Assembly (NCBI RefSeq): GCF_030326305.1
Contig: NZ_JACAKB010000006.1
Location: 36,284 to 100,283 of the forward strand
Length of the DNA stretch: 64,000 nucleotides
Source: Myroides odoratimimus
Lineage (GTDB): Bacteria; Bacteroidota; Bacteroidia; Flavobacteriales; Flavobacteriaceae
Direction of reading: 5' to 3'
How positions within the stretch are numbered: position 1 is the first letter of the stretch; each line of letters starts with the position of its first letter. This document shows positions 49,985 to 58,819 of this stretch, in pieces. The notes below the pieces were generated by a model, which was not told the DNA's origin, did no database searches, and was given only the letters and a program-made list of their open reading frames with translations. Position numbers and translations under genes: made by a program.

Positions 49985-51946
49985 ATGTTGAAAAACTTTT
50001 ATCTACTTATTTCTATTACCTTATTCATTTCTTTTAGTTATGCTCAGCAGTTATTACCTCTAGATGAAGAAGGTTACTTTAAAGAGATAAATAAACAAAT
50101 CGAGACAAGTAAGAATGAAAAGACGAGATTAGAGAATTATTTGTTTCTATCAGAGTTTTATGCTCCTACAGATAGTGTGAAAAGTAAGGATGTGCTGACT
50201 AAGGTATTGTCTTCGCCTCATAAGCATTTGTTGTCTAAAGGTGTGATAGCTTATTATCAAGGGATTTATGAGACTAATCAAGGGAGTAAAAGCAAAGCGA
50301 GGCGATATTATGAAGAGGCGATTAAAGACCTGAAGGAGGATAAGGAAAATGTAGATGTTTTAATTCGAAGTTGGTATAACTACGCATACGTGCAAGTAGA
50401 GGATAAAGGGTATGAAGTCTTACTAAAAATGCTAACAGAGAAATGTATACCTTTAAGTGAAAAGGTAGGGAATAAGTTATATCTAGCTTATGCTAATACG
50501 CAAGTAGGGCTGACCTTTATGTCAGTGGGACAATTTGATAAAGCAGAAGAGTACCACTTTAAAGCTTTAGAAGTACTAAAGGAATTGCCAGAAGAGGGAA
50601 CTATTCACTTGATTACCTACTTTAATTTAGTGAGTAATTATTGTTATCAAGCTAATAGCTCTGATGCTAAGGTGTATTTAGATAAAGCTACTCGACTTAT
50701 AGATCAATATCCTAATTCGAGACAGTATCCCAATTATTATTATCAATTAGCCATGTATCACACCACTAGACAGGAATATAAACTTGCTCTAGTAAGTTTA
50801 GATAAAGGGATAGAATTATCTAGACAGATGAAACAACCTAAGCTAACTCAAATGCTTTATTTTCGCGTTTATAATGTATATCTAATGCAGCGTGATTACA
50901 CAGGAGCTAAGCTTATTTTAGAACAGATCTTAAAGGATAATATCTTGAGTAAAGAAGCCGTTAATCGGAAAATAACTTTTACGCAATTAGCTGCTGTTAA
51001 TGAGGTGTTAGGCGATTATAAAGAAGCTTATCAATGGATGAAGAAATCAAGTGTATTAGGTGATAGCCTCCAACAACAAAAACTGTTGGAAAAGATGAAC
51101 GAATTAGAGATTATACACGATACTCATGATAAAGAAAAGACGATTAATCAATTAATGCAAGAAAAGAAGGAAGATGCTTTGATTGCTAAAAATAGAAATA
51201 TGCGTATGCTGTTTTTAGCAATAGGGCTAGTACTAAGTGTAATCATAGCCATATTAGTTTTTCGAAATTATAAAAATCAACAAAAGCTAAATCAACAGAT
51301 CAATATAAGCCATAAACAAGAATTGATAAACTTAGAGAATAAGCGAAAGTATGAAGCCTCTCAGGCTGTATTAATAGGAGAAGAGCAAGAAAGACAACGC
51401 ATTGCTCAAGATCTACACGATAGTATGGGAGGTATGCTAGCCAATATAAGGATGTCTATTTCTTCTAAAGACACAAGTGAATCAAGTGTACTCTTGGATA
51501 AAATAGATAAGTCTATTGTAGAAATGAGAAGGATATCTAGAAACTTAATGCCTGAGACATTAAAAAATCTAGGATTGGAAATAGCTTTAAAAGAACTGTG
51601 TGGGTCTATGACGTATGAAAAAATGATTATCCAGTTTGAAGCATTTAATATAAGCACGACTATTCCTTTTCAGACACAGTTAGTTTTATATCGTATAACA
51701 CAAGAGGTATTGAGCAATGTAATTAAATATGCTAAGGCAGATAATGTGATTGTACAAATTAGCCAAAACGAAGACTTATTGACTCTGACAATAGAGGATG
51801 ATGGAGTAGGGTTTGACACTACCGAAGTAGTATATGGGTTAGGTATTAAAAATATAGAGAGTAGGGTACAATTAATCAATGGAACATTAACTATAGAGTC
51901 TCAAGCGGGGCAAGGAACAACGATAAATGTAGAATGTAATGTGTAG
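49985..51946 (+). CDS. TPR-containing sensor histidine kinase (HisKA_3/NarL-type)
   Basis: From ATG 49985 the product is 653 residues: signal peptide (MLKNFYLLISITLFISFSYA), periplasmic TPR-like helices (~30-390, e.g. LAYANTQVGLTFMSVGQFDK followed by AEEYHFKALEVL), a TM helix (MLFLAIGLVLSVIIAILVF), coiled coil, HisKA_3 with the phospho-His in QRIAQDLHDSMGGMLANIRMS, and an HATPase domain (ITQEVLSNVIKYAKADNVIVQ, DDGVGF, GLGIKNIESRV). It autophosphorylates and passes phosphate to the LuxR-type regulator, whose ATG overlaps its 3' end by 8 bp. ATG 49943 would add a non-signal leader. Input ligand unknown. Confidence 0.92.
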   Translation: MLKNFYLLISITLFISFSYAQQLLPLDEEGYFKEINKQIETSKNEKTRLENYLFLSEFYAPTDSVKSKDVLTKVLSSPHKHLLSKGVIAYYQGIYETNQGSKSKARRYYEEAIKDLKEDKENVDVLIRSWYNYAYVQVEDKGYEVLLKMLTEKCIPLSEKVGNKLYLAYANTQVGLTFMSVGQFDKAEEYHFKALEVLKELPEEGTIHLITYFNLVSNYCYQANSSDAKVYLDKATRLIDQYPNSRQYPNYYYQLAMYHTTRQEYKLALVSLDKGIELSRQMKQPKLTQMLYFRVYNVYLMQRDYTGAKLILEQILKDNILSKEAVNRKITFTQLAAVNEVLGDYKEAYQWMKKSSVLGDSLQQQKLLEKMNELEIIHDTHDKEKTINQLMQEKKEDALIAKNRNMRMLFLAIGLVLSVIIAILVFRNYKNQQKLNQQINISHKQELINLENKRKYEASQAVLIGEEQERQRIAQDLHDSMGGMLANIRMSISSKDTSESSVLLDKIDKSIVEMRRISRNLMPETLKNLGLEIALKELCGSMTYEKMIIQFEAFNISTTIPFQTQLVLYRITQEVLSNVIKYAKADNVIVQISQNEDLLTLTIEDDGVGFDTTEVVYGLGIKNIESRVQLINGTLTIESQAGQGTTINVECNV

Positions 51947-52571
51947 TAAAAATAAAATTACTTTAGCTATAGTAGATGATCACCCAATGATTTTAGAAGG
52001 ATTGAAATCATTGTTTCAAGTAGGTGAGAAGTATCAATTATTCTTTTTTAGCAATGGGAGAGCGATAGTTGATTTTGTACAAGAGAATAGAATAGATATA
52101 GTATTGCTCGATGTAGTACTCAACGATGGTAGTGGATTGGACTTTTGTAAAATTATTAAACAGAAATCCCCTAGTACTGTAGTGATAGGTATAAGCAATC
52201 AGGAAGAGAGGAGTATTATCTTTCGATTTTTAGAAAATGGGGGTAATGGTTATATTCTCAAAAATGCTGATGCTAAGGAAATAGTCGAATGTGTAGAAAG
52301 AGCTATTAATGGAGAATTAGTCTTGAGTAAGAAAGTACAAGAGATTATGTTGACTCAATTATCTAACCCTGTAGAATTGCCTCGTTTGACTAAAAGAGAA
52401 CAGCAAGTATTACACGCAGTATCTAATGGCTTAACTTCTGCAGAGATAGCTGATAAACTATTTATTTCTGTTATTACTGTAGAAACCCATAGAAGGAATT
52501 TACTGCAAAAGTTTAAAGCAAAGAATATGTTTGAACTTGTAAAAATAGCTACGGAGAACAAATTAATCTAA
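51939..52571 (+). CDS. LuxR/NarL-family response regulator
   Basis: The 210-residue protein has a receiver domain with acidic pair D13-D14 (IVDDHP) and phosphoacceptor D58 (VLLDVVLNDGSG), and a C-terminal LuxR HTH (RLTKREQQVLHAVSNGLTSA, then EIADKLFISVITVETHRRNLLQKF). It is the partner of the kinase encoded immediately upstream, whose gene it overlaps by 8 bp. Targets are unknown; the siderophore-interacting gene converges from the other side. Confidence 0.93.
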   Translation: MCSKNKITLAIVDDHPMILEGLKSLFQVGEKYQLFFFSNGRAIVDFVQENRIDIVLLDVVLNDGSGLDFCKIIKQKSPSTVVIGISNQEERSIIFRFLENGGNGYILKNADAKEIVECVERAINGELVLSKKVQEIMLTQLSNPVELPRLTKREQQVLHAVSNGLTSAEIADKLFISVITVETHRRNLLQKFKAKNMFELVKIATENKLI

Positions 52572-52648
52572 CTTGTCCTCCGTAGGTGTCGCCTGTTTAT
52601 TGAGTAAATTGAATTGGATAATAGACATTAATTTCTATAATCTAGTTA

Positions 52649-53377
52649 TTATAAGCCAACTTTTCCTTGTACCCAAAAAGGTTGAGTAATTATATTATTA
52701 GAAGACACTCCTTTTGCTCTAAGTGCTTTTCTGAATTTCTGAATGCTTTTGCCATTGCCCATTAAATAGAATTGTCCATGTATTAATTTGTTCCATCGAT
52801 ATGGATCAATAGAATCTAGATAATCTACCGCAGGATACACTTCTGTATCTTCTGATTTCTGGATAAATTCCATATTAGGTAAGCAAGTATTCGCATATGC
52901 AGTGGATGCTTTGTCGATTTCGAGCAATCCCTCTAGTTTGTGATTGTTTGTTTTCATAGCTTCTTGTAAGGCTTGACAGAAACCAATACAAGTATCATCT
53001 CCATAGAAGAAGTGGTAATAAGTATTTGAATCATATACATTTTGTCCTCTAGGAAGACTTGAAATAAGCTTAGAACCTTCAGTTATTTCTTTGAAAAAAG
53101 TAGTGCCAGGTCCTTTGGCTTTTTGATGAAATATTACCTCAAAGTATCCCTCTTCTTTATTAAAGGTACTAGGAGTGTAATTGCGATATTCTGTATCTGA
53201 TATCTGGATTAGTATCGCTTGTCCTATTTCATATTTAGAATTTGACAGATCTCCTGTAAATCGTATTTTCAATAATTCATTTGTCAATTGTTCTTTTTTA
53301 GTGACAGTTACAGTGATGAACATCTTACTCCATGCTGTCTTAACTATCGTACCTATTAGTTTGGGAATCTTTGGCAT
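52649..53377 (-). CDS. Siderophore-interacting FAD/NAD(P)H protein (SIP family)
   Basis: The 242-residue flavoprotein shows a SIP/ViuB pattern: EYRNYTPSTF is the FAD-binding RxYT motif, then VIFHQKAKGPGTTFFKEITEG and the C-terminal SIP domain (YYHFFYGDDTCIGFCQALQ, FYLMGNGKSIQKFRKAL, FWVQGKVGL). Such proteins reduce ferric siderophores in the cytoplasm to release iron. With the PepSY operon at 7-9 kb it points to siderophore-iron use. It is single, upstream of a divergent-free region and convergent with the kinase-regulator pair. Confidence 0.8.
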   Translation of the reverse strand: MPKIPKLIGTIVKTAWSKMFITVTVTKKEQLTNELLKIRFTGDLSNSKYEIGQAILIQISDTEYRNYTPSTFNKEEGYFEVIFHQKAKGPGTTFFKEITEGSKLISSLPRGQNVYDSNTYYHFFYGDDTCIGFCQALQEAMKTNNHKLEGLLEIDKASTAYANTCLPNMEFIQKSEDTEVYPAVDYLDSIDPYRWNKLIHGQFYLMGNGKSIQKFRKALRAKGVSSNNIITQPFWVQGKVGL

Positions 53378-53509
53378 ATTGTTCTTTTTTTTGTTGTTAC
53401 AAAGGTCTGAATAATCAGTTCTTTAAGAGTAAAACTTTAAAAGGAGAAGATTGGATAAAAAGAGGAGAACGGCTAGTGGGGGAGAAAGAGGTAGAACAGA
53501 AGTTTTATT

Positions 53510-53546
53510 AAAAAAGAGCTTAATTCACAAAAAGAATTAAGCTCTT
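53510..53546 (-). terminator. Terminator overlapping araC-like gene end
   Basis: Perfect 13-bp stem AAGAGCTTAATTC / GAATTAAGCTCTT; on the minus strand a T-run follows. The right arm includes the gene's stop codon at 53537-53539. Confidence 0.85.
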
Positions 53547-54394
53547 ACAGTATCTCTGAATTGTAAAGGAGTTTGAAGAGTTAGCTTTTTAAACATACGA
53601 GAAAAATATGTATGGTCTTCAAAACCTAGATTAAAGGCAATCTCTTTAACAGGTTTATTCGTATAGTAAAGTAAACGTTTGGCTTCGTCTAGTATGGACT
53701 TCTTTAACCAATAACTAACTGTTTGTCCCGTTGTTTTCTTCACACAGTCATTTAGATGTGCTGTCGTAATATTGAGCTCATTAGCAAAATAAGAAGGGAG
53801 GTTCAGGTGTGTCTGGTGTGTGATTAAACGTTTAAAGTTACTTGTAATCACTGTTGGTTGTGATTGAACTCCTAATTCGTTGTTTTGTAAATTATGCGTT
53901 GTTTGGGAACAAATACTGTACAATGCGGTTGAGAATAGTCCATTAATAATCTGCATCTTATGTTGACTATCCTTAGCAGTGTGTTTCTTCATTAATTCAA
54001 AAGTAGTAGCAAGCATTTGCATCTCATCTTCTTCTATGTTTAGAAGTTGCTGACTCTCAGGTAGAGTGTATAACAAGTCATTGATATCGTTAGGAATCCT
54101 ATACTCTTGTATGCCTAAAAGATAACCAGTGAAGTCATCACTAATGTGTCTAACATTGTGTATTTGATGAGGTTTAACGATAAGTATATTATTGCGTAAA
54201 GCAGTGAATGTTTCCATCTCACAGTCCATTCTCATCTCGCCATTAGTTACAATAGAAATCACGTAATAATCATCTCTATGGGTATGGTTAATGATAGCTT
54301 TTTTCTGCTCTATATGCGTATGATCTTTTACATAAATACCACCTAAGGCTTTAGGGGACTGGCTGTAAGTGATAATATCGTTAGTATGAGTCAT
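53537..54394 (-). CDS. AraC-family transcriptional regulator
   Basis: The 285-residue protein has an N-terminal cupin-like sensing domain (~15-115: HRDDYYVISIVTNGEMRMDCE, NILIVKPHQIHNVRH, with His pairs) and a C-terminal AraC double HTH (LNITTAHLNDCVKKTTGQTV, then KEIAFNLGFEDHTYFSRMFK and LTLQTPLQFR). Such proteins control uptake, efflux or metabolic genes. No obvious adjacent target; the SIP gene lies downstream on the same strand 160 bp away, separated by the terminator. Confidence 0.88.
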   Translation of the reverse strand: MTHTNDIITYSQSPKALGGIYVKDHTHIEQKKAIINHTHRDDYYVISIVTNGEMRMDCEMETFTALRNNILIVKPHQIHNVRHISDDFTGYLLGIQEYRIPNDINDLLYTLPESQQLLNIEEDEMQMLATTFELMKKHTAKDSQHKMQIINGLFSTALYSICSQTTHNLQNNELGVQSQPTVITSNFKRLITHQTHLNLPSYFANELNITTAHLNDCVKKTTGQTVSYWLKKSILDEAKRLLYYTNKPVKEIAFNLGFEDHTYFSRMFKKLTLQTPLQFRDTVRA

Positions 54395-54513
54395 TATATT
54401 GTTATTTAATAGACTACAAATATACTATAATTATTTAGAATCTATTTAAATAGAGAGCGAATACTTTCGTAAAGAAGTGTGAAATAAGACAATATGTACA
54501 AATTATGTCTTAT

Positions 54514-54547
54514 AAAAAGGGCATAAACTTGATAGTTTATGCCCTTT
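54514..54547 (-). terminator. Terminator after tpiA
   Basis: Perfect 14-bp stem AAAGGGCATAAACT / AGTTTATGCCCTTT with loop TGAT, 21 bp beyond the tpiA stop; A-run on the left gives the minus-strand T-run. Confidence 0.85.
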
Positions 54548-54567
54548 AAGAATATTATAAAGTGCTA

Positions 54568-55323
54568 TTAGTTAGCAGCGTTAACGATAGCTACAAAATC
54601 ATCAGCTACTAAAGCTGCTCCACCGATAAGACCTCCGTCTACATCTGGCTTAGAGAAGATCTCTTGAGCATTGCTAGGTTTAACACTTCCTCCATAAAGA
54701 ATAGAAGTATTTTCAGCTACTGATTTGTCGTATTTTCTTTCAATCTCTTGACGGATAAATGCATGTATTTCTTGTGCTTGCTCTGGAGAAGCAGTCATTC
54801 CTGTACCTATAGCCCATACCGGTTCATAAGCGATAACGATATTGCTCCACTGCTCTTTGGTAAGGTGGAATAAACCGTCTCTTAATTGATTGAAGATCAC
54901 GTTTAAGAATTGTTTGTTCTCTCTGTCCTTAAGTTCTTCTCCGATACAGTAGATTACGCGCATATTATGACGTAACGCCGTATTTACTTTATCAGCTAAT
55001 ACAGCATCTGTTTCATGGAAGTAATGTCTTCTTTCAGAGTGTCCAATAATAACGGTCTCAACTCCAATAGCAGTAAGCATTTGTGCAGATATTTCTCCTG
55101 TGAAAGCGCCTCCTTCAGCTTGGTGCATATTCTGCGCAGCTATTTGTACATTAGTACCTTCTAGGTGAGCTACAGCACTAGCTAAGTTTACAAATGTTGG
55201 AGCTACAATCACTTCAACTTCTTTTCCAGAAGGTAATTTTTCAATTAACTCGTCTAATAGAGTGTGCGTTTCTGAATAAGTTTTGTGCATCTTCCAGTTA
55301 CCCGCAACGATTGAATGTCTCAT
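54568..55323 (-). CDS. tpiA: Triosephosphate isomerase
   Basis: The 251-residue TIM barrel interconverts dihydroxyacetone phosphate and glyceraldehyde 3-phosphate. Catalytic residues are Lys11 (VAGNWKMHKT), His95 (IIGHSERR) and Glu167 (IAYEPVWAIGTG); SILYGGSVKPSNA and GGLIGGAAL bind the phosphate. Full length. It is the last gene of the minus-strand operon DUF1599-BT_3928-permease-TlpA-tpiA, starting 1 bp after the thioredoxin-like gene. Confidence 0.96.
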   Translation of the reverse strand: MRHSIVAGNWKMHKTYSETHTLLDELIEKLPSGKEVEVIVAPTFVNLASAVAHLEGTNVQIAAQNMHQAEGGAFTGEISAQMLTAIGVETVIIGHSERRHYFHETDAVLADKVNTALRHNMRVIYCIGEELKDRENKQFLNVIFNQLRDGLFHLTKEQWSNIVIAYEPVWAIGTGMTASPEQAQEIHAFIRQEIERKYDKSVAENTSILYGGSVKPSNAQEIFSKPDVDGGLIGGAALVADDFVAIVNAAN

Positions 55324-55324
55324 A

Positions 55325-55906
55325 TTATTGAATTTTTTTAAGTAAGTCTTTTATTTGATCGAAGTTTTTCTCAGTAGCATTGTACAATGCAATTTTACCT
55401 TCTTTATCAACAACGATATAACGTGGGATCCAGTTTAAATCTAATGATTTACCGAAGTCTCCTTTCATTCCTTTTCCTTCTTTAGAGTAGTAGTGAAGAC
55501 CTTCAATACCGTATTTTTCAATAGCCTCTTTCCAAGCTTCTTCTGTTTTATCTAAAGAAAGATTGACAAAAACTACGCTAGGAAACTCTTTTTTAATCTC
55601 TTTCATCGTAGGAACAGCTTTGATACAGTCAGGACACCATGCAGCCCATACATCGATTACTACAGCTTTACCTTTTTGTTGATCTAAGATTTGTTGTAAC
55701 GTAATAGCTTTGCCATCTAGTTCAGCGAAGTCTTGTTCTAATGCTCTTGTGGCAAATGCAGTTGTATCTTTTACTTGTTCTACTTCAGGTGTAGTATCTG
55801 CGTCTTCTTGTAGTGTAGTTGATACTTCTTCTGTTTTTTGAGTCTGCTCTTTACAAGAGGCAAATGTAATAGCGACTAATGCTAGGGCTAAAAATATCTT
55901 TTTCAT
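55325..55906 (-). CDS. TlpA/ResA-like thioredoxin-fold lipoprotein
   Basis: The 193-residue protein has a lipoprotein signal (MKKIFLALALVAITFASC, Cys18), an acidic linker and a thioredoxin domain with the redox motif WCPDC (Cys91, Cys94 in VIDVWAAWCPDCIKAVPTMK), followed by VVFVNLSLDKTEEAWKEAIEKYG and IPRYIVVDKEGKI. It is likely a periplasmic thiol oxidoreductase tethered to a membrane. In the operon it sits before tpiA and after the permease. The upstream DoxX-like gene is redox-related, so electron transfer between them is plausible (inference). Confidence 0.9.
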   Translation of the reverse strand: MKKIFLALALVAITFASCKEQTQKTEEVSTTLQEDADTTPEVEQVKDTTAFATRALEQDFAELDGKAITLQQILDQQKGKAVVIDVWAAWCPDCIKAVPTMKEIKKEFPSVVFVNLSLDKTEEAWKEAIEKYGIEGLHYYSKEGKGMKGDFGKSLDLNWIPRYIVVDKEGKIALYNATEKNFDQIKDLLKKIQ

Positions 55907-55931
55907 TGTTTAAATATCTGTTTTATTGTTT

Positions 55932-57008
55932 CTAATTTAACTTGATTCTCGGATCGAGATAAGCATATATCAAATCTACTAAAATAGTAATGATTACGAA
56001 AGAAGAAGAGATAATAAGTACGGCTCCCATAATGACGGGTAAGTCTAATGTGTTTAAAGCATCTACTATTTCTTTTCCCAATCCGTTCCATCCAAAAATA
56101 TACTCTACAAATACTGCTCCTGCTAACATAGAAGCAAACCATCCTGATAAAGCTGTAACTACAGGGTTTAAGGAGTTTTTTAGAGCGTGTTTGTATATGA
56201 TTTGTGAGGTACTTAACCCTTTAGCTTTAGCAGTTCGGATATAATCTTGATTTAAGACTTCTAGCAATGTATTTCTCATCAATTGAATTACGACAGCTAA
56301 AGGTCTTATTCCTAAAACAACTGCCGGTAATATAGCATTCTTTAGCATTAGATGTCTTCCTTCGCCAAAGTTGTCTACTTCATATAAACTACCTGTCATA
56401 GGTAGCCCTGTGTAACTATGCAGTACATACCCAAATATCCAGGCAAATAAAATAGCACTAAAGAAAGAAGGAATACTCATCCCAAAAGTACTAATAATAG
56501 CTATTGTTTTATCTAGCCATGTATTTTTAAATAGTGCAGATATAATCCCTAAAAGTACTCCTATGAATAAAGCTAGGCCTATAGCTAGCACTGCTAGTAA
56601 TATTGTATTTGGTAGAGTCTCTGCGAGTATAGTACTCACTTTTTTTCCACTTTTCTGAAAGCTCTCTCGTAGATAAGGAGCTTTTAGCATTAGGCTGTAT
56701 TTCGCAGTACTAAAAAGAGTTGTTCCCGTATATTTATCCGCTGTATTAAAGCTGTAATCCTCTTCATTATTGCTGTGAATAGAGATAGGGGATAAGTCGT
56801 TTAGATAGAGTATATACTGTTTCCCCTGAGGCTGGTCAAAGCCGTATTTCTTTTTAATTGCTAACAATTGTTCTGAGTTTTCATTTTGATCCAACATCAT
56901 TCTGGCAGGATCACCAGGTAAAATATTAAACAAAAAGAATACTACAGTAACTACACCTAGTAAGGTGAAGAAAGCGTATAATAGTTTCTTTAAAAAATAA
57001 CTTAACAA
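55932..57008 (-). CDS. ABC transporter permease, DppB/OppB family
   Basis: The 358-residue membrane protein has an N-terminal TM (MLSYFLKKLLYAFFTLLGVV) with VVFFLFNILPGDPARMMLDQ, the standard DppB/OppB start, then five more TM helices and the EAA loop YIRTAKAKGLSTSQIIYKHALKNSLNP that contacts an ATPase. A ~100-residue periplasmic insert (~75-130) is longer than usual. No partner permease (DppC), ATPase or binding protein is in the window, so it must pair with subunits encoded elsewhere. It lies between the DoxX-like and TlpA genes of the operon, with 12 and 25 bp gaps. Confidence 0.85.
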   Translation of the reverse strand: MLSYFLKKLLYAFFTLLGVVTVVFFLFNILPGDPARMMLDQNENSEQLLAIKKKYGFDQPQGKQYILYLNDLSPISIHSNNEEDYSFNTADKYTGTTLFSTAKYSLMLKAPYLRESFQKSGKKVSTILAETLPNTILLAVLAIGLALFIGVLLGIISALFKNTWLDKTIAIISTFGMSIPSFFSAILFAWIFGYVLHSYTGLPMTGSLYEVDNFGEGRHLMLKNAILPAVVLGIRPLAVVIQLMRNTLLEVLNQDYIRTAKAKGLSTSQIIYKHALKNSLNPVVTALSGWFASMLAGAVFVEYIFGWNGLGKEIVDALNTLDLPVIMGAVLIISSSFVIITILVDLIYAYLDPRIKLN

Positions 57009-57020
57009 GAGGTATAATGC

Positions 57021-58121
57021 TTATTTTAAGTTTACAGATTCTCTGTCGTTCCAATGTTTTTTCTCTACAATCACTCCATTTTCTAAAACAACGATACTAG
57101 GGTTACCGCGCTCTATTGTTTTAAGTGTCGTTCCATCACAAGTGTAGTAATCAAAAGGCAATTTATACTTTTGAACTGTCTGTTTTATCAAGTCTTGATT
57201 AGAAGCTGTCATACCTGCGACTACATATCCTTTAACAATTGCTTTATTGGCAAAGTCTTTCATCGCTTCTAGACCTTTTTCGTCAGCTCTATTTAAGTCA
57301 TACGAAATAAGCATTACTAATTTTGGCTCGGTTAACATCATTGGCAATTGGTCAAAGCCGTCTTTATCCATAGTCAAGTCATGAATAGGAGGTTGGTATC
57401 CCTCAGAGATAAGTTTTTCTTCTCTTCTCAGGTATTTAGCACCTTCTGGTAATTTAGTTAATTCTTTATCAGAGAACTTGCGTTCTTCTCCATTTACATC
57501 ATAGTAGAACGTAATTTGATAAACAGCTTTAGGCGCATCCTCAGGTATTTCCATGCCTTTAGCGATATCTGTACCTACTTTATAAGCTCTAAAATCCTTA
57601 AAGGGTAAGTGGTTTAGCACCCAATAACCCATAAAACTGCATAGTGCTAAAGTTATTATAAGAATACTACTATTGACTTTATTAGAAAAGATGGGTTTAA
57701 TCACTTGATTGTACTTCATAATGATTAAAATCAATATCAGTAGGACAATATCCTTAGTGAATGACCCCCAAGGCGTTAATGGTACTGCATCTCCAAAACA
57801 TCCACAGTCTGTCACTTTATTAAAGAATGCAGAGTAGAAGGTAAGGAAAGTAAAGAACACAATCATTAAGAATAATAGAGCAATTGTCAGTTTACGTGCA
57901 TATCCTATTAACAAAGCTACTCCTAGAATTACTTCAGCGATAACTAGCGTTACAGCTAACCCTACTGCATAAGGAGCCAAGAAAGGAATATTTAAAACAG
58001 CCTCAGAGAAATACTCTTCGAGCTTATAAGAGAAACCCATAGGGTCGTTTAACTTTACTAAACCTGATAGGATAAATAATACTCCTACAAAGATTCGAGA
58101 CAATTGAGCAATTATTTTCAT
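57021..58121 (-). CDS. BT_3928-like DoxX/MauE redox-associated membrane protein
   Basis: The 366-residue protein has an N-terminal DoxX/MauE module of four TM helices (MKIIAQLSRIFVGVLFILSG, then LVKLNDPMGFSYKLEEYF) with the CGCFGD motif (KVTDCGCFGDAVPLTPWG) after TM3, and a C-terminal ~190-residue soluble part with thioredoxin-like secondary structure but no CxxC (LVMLISYDLNRADEKG). This is the BT_3928 family of Bacteroidetes. The CGC pair may pass electrons to periplasmic thiols such as the TlpA protein in the same operon (inference). Confidence 0.85.
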   Translation of the reverse strand: MKIIAQLSRIFVGVLFILSGLVKLNDPMGFSYKLEEYFSEAVLNIPFLAPYAVGLAVTLVIAEVILGVALLIGYARKLTIALLFLMIVFFTFLTFYSAFFNKVTDCGCFGDAVPLTPWGSFTKDIVLLILILIIMKYNQVIKPIFSNKVNSSILIITLALCSFMGYWVLNHLPFKDFRAYKVGTDIAKGMEIPEDAPKAVYQITFYYDVNGEERKFSDKELTKLPEGAKYLRREEKLISEGYQPPIHDLTMDKDGFDQLPMMLTEPKLVMLISYDLNRADEKGLEAMKDFANKAIVKGYVVAGMTASNQDLIKQTVQKYKLPFDYYTCDGTTLKTIERGNPSIVVLENGVIVEKKHWNDRESVNLK

Positions 58122-58149
58122 AGTTATTTGATTGTGTTAGAACAGTGAT

Positions 58150-58695
58150 TTATTGGTTTGGTAAATCTAAGTGTATCAATGCAAAAACAGAATAGTTAAG
58201 CATGTCTTGGTAGTTAGCTGCTATTCCTTCTGATACAATTGTTTTTCCTTGATTGTTTTCGATTTGTTTTACGCGAAGTAACTTTTGTAAGATTAGATCA
58301 GTAAGCGAACTTACACGCATATCACGCCAAGCTTCTCCATAGTCATGGTTTTTATTTTCCATTAATTGTTTTGTCTCTGCTACTTTTTTATCGTATAGAG
58401 CAGTTGCTTCTTCTGCTGATAGATCAGGTTGATTAGCCACGCCAATTTCTAAATTGATTAGAGCCATGATACAGTAGTTCACAATGCCTATGAACTCTGG
58501 AATCTCTCCCTCATCTACCTTGCGCACTTCATTTTCTTGAATACTTCTCAATCTTTGTGCTTTGATAAATATTTGATCAGTTAAAGAAGGTAATCTTAGG
58601 ATACGCCATGCACATCCGTAGTCTTTCATTTTCTTCGTATATAAATCTCTGCATATCGCAATTACTTGGTCGAATTGAGTAGAAGTCGTATTCAT
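58150..58695 (-). CDS. DUF1599 protein with duplicated YG.AWR motifs
   Basis: The 181-residue protein from ATG 58695 (MNTTSTQFDQVIAICRDLY) contains two similar halves: MKDYGCAWRILRLPSLTDQI and NHDYGEAWRDMRVSSLTDLI. DUF1599 is an all-helical, dUTPase/MazG-reminiscent family, possibly a nucleotide hydrolase, but this is not shown. It is first in the operon leading to tpiA, divergent from folP. ATG 58725 upstream is rejected because a -7 element overlaps it. Conserved Bacteroidetes position. Confidence 0.8.
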   Translation of the reverse strand: MNTTSTQFDQVIAICRDLYTKKMKDYGCAWRILRLPSLTDQIFIKAQRLRSIQENEVRKVDEGEIPEFIGIVNYCIMALINLEIGVANQPDLSAEEATALYDKKVAETKQLMENKNHDYGEAWRDMRVSSLTDLILQKLLRVKQIENNQGKTIVSEGIAANYQDMLNYSVFALIHLDLPNQ

Positions 58696-58722
58696 TTGGA
58701 TTATATTTGTGTAATATTTTTT

Positions 58723-58730
58723 CAAAAATA
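58723..58730 (-). promoter_or_regulatory. -7 element for the DUF1599-tpiA operon
   Basis: Minus strand TATTTTTG at 58723-58730 fits TAnnTTTG, 28 bases before ATG 58695. A second match, TACTTTTG, lies at 58758-58765, so two promoters are possible. Confidence 0.5.
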
Positions 58731-58819
58731 CTAATAATACTAACCCTTTGAAAGAGGCAAAAGTATTTTAGTTGTTTTTATTATATAAAACTACACAAAA
58801 AAATAATGTATTACACACG

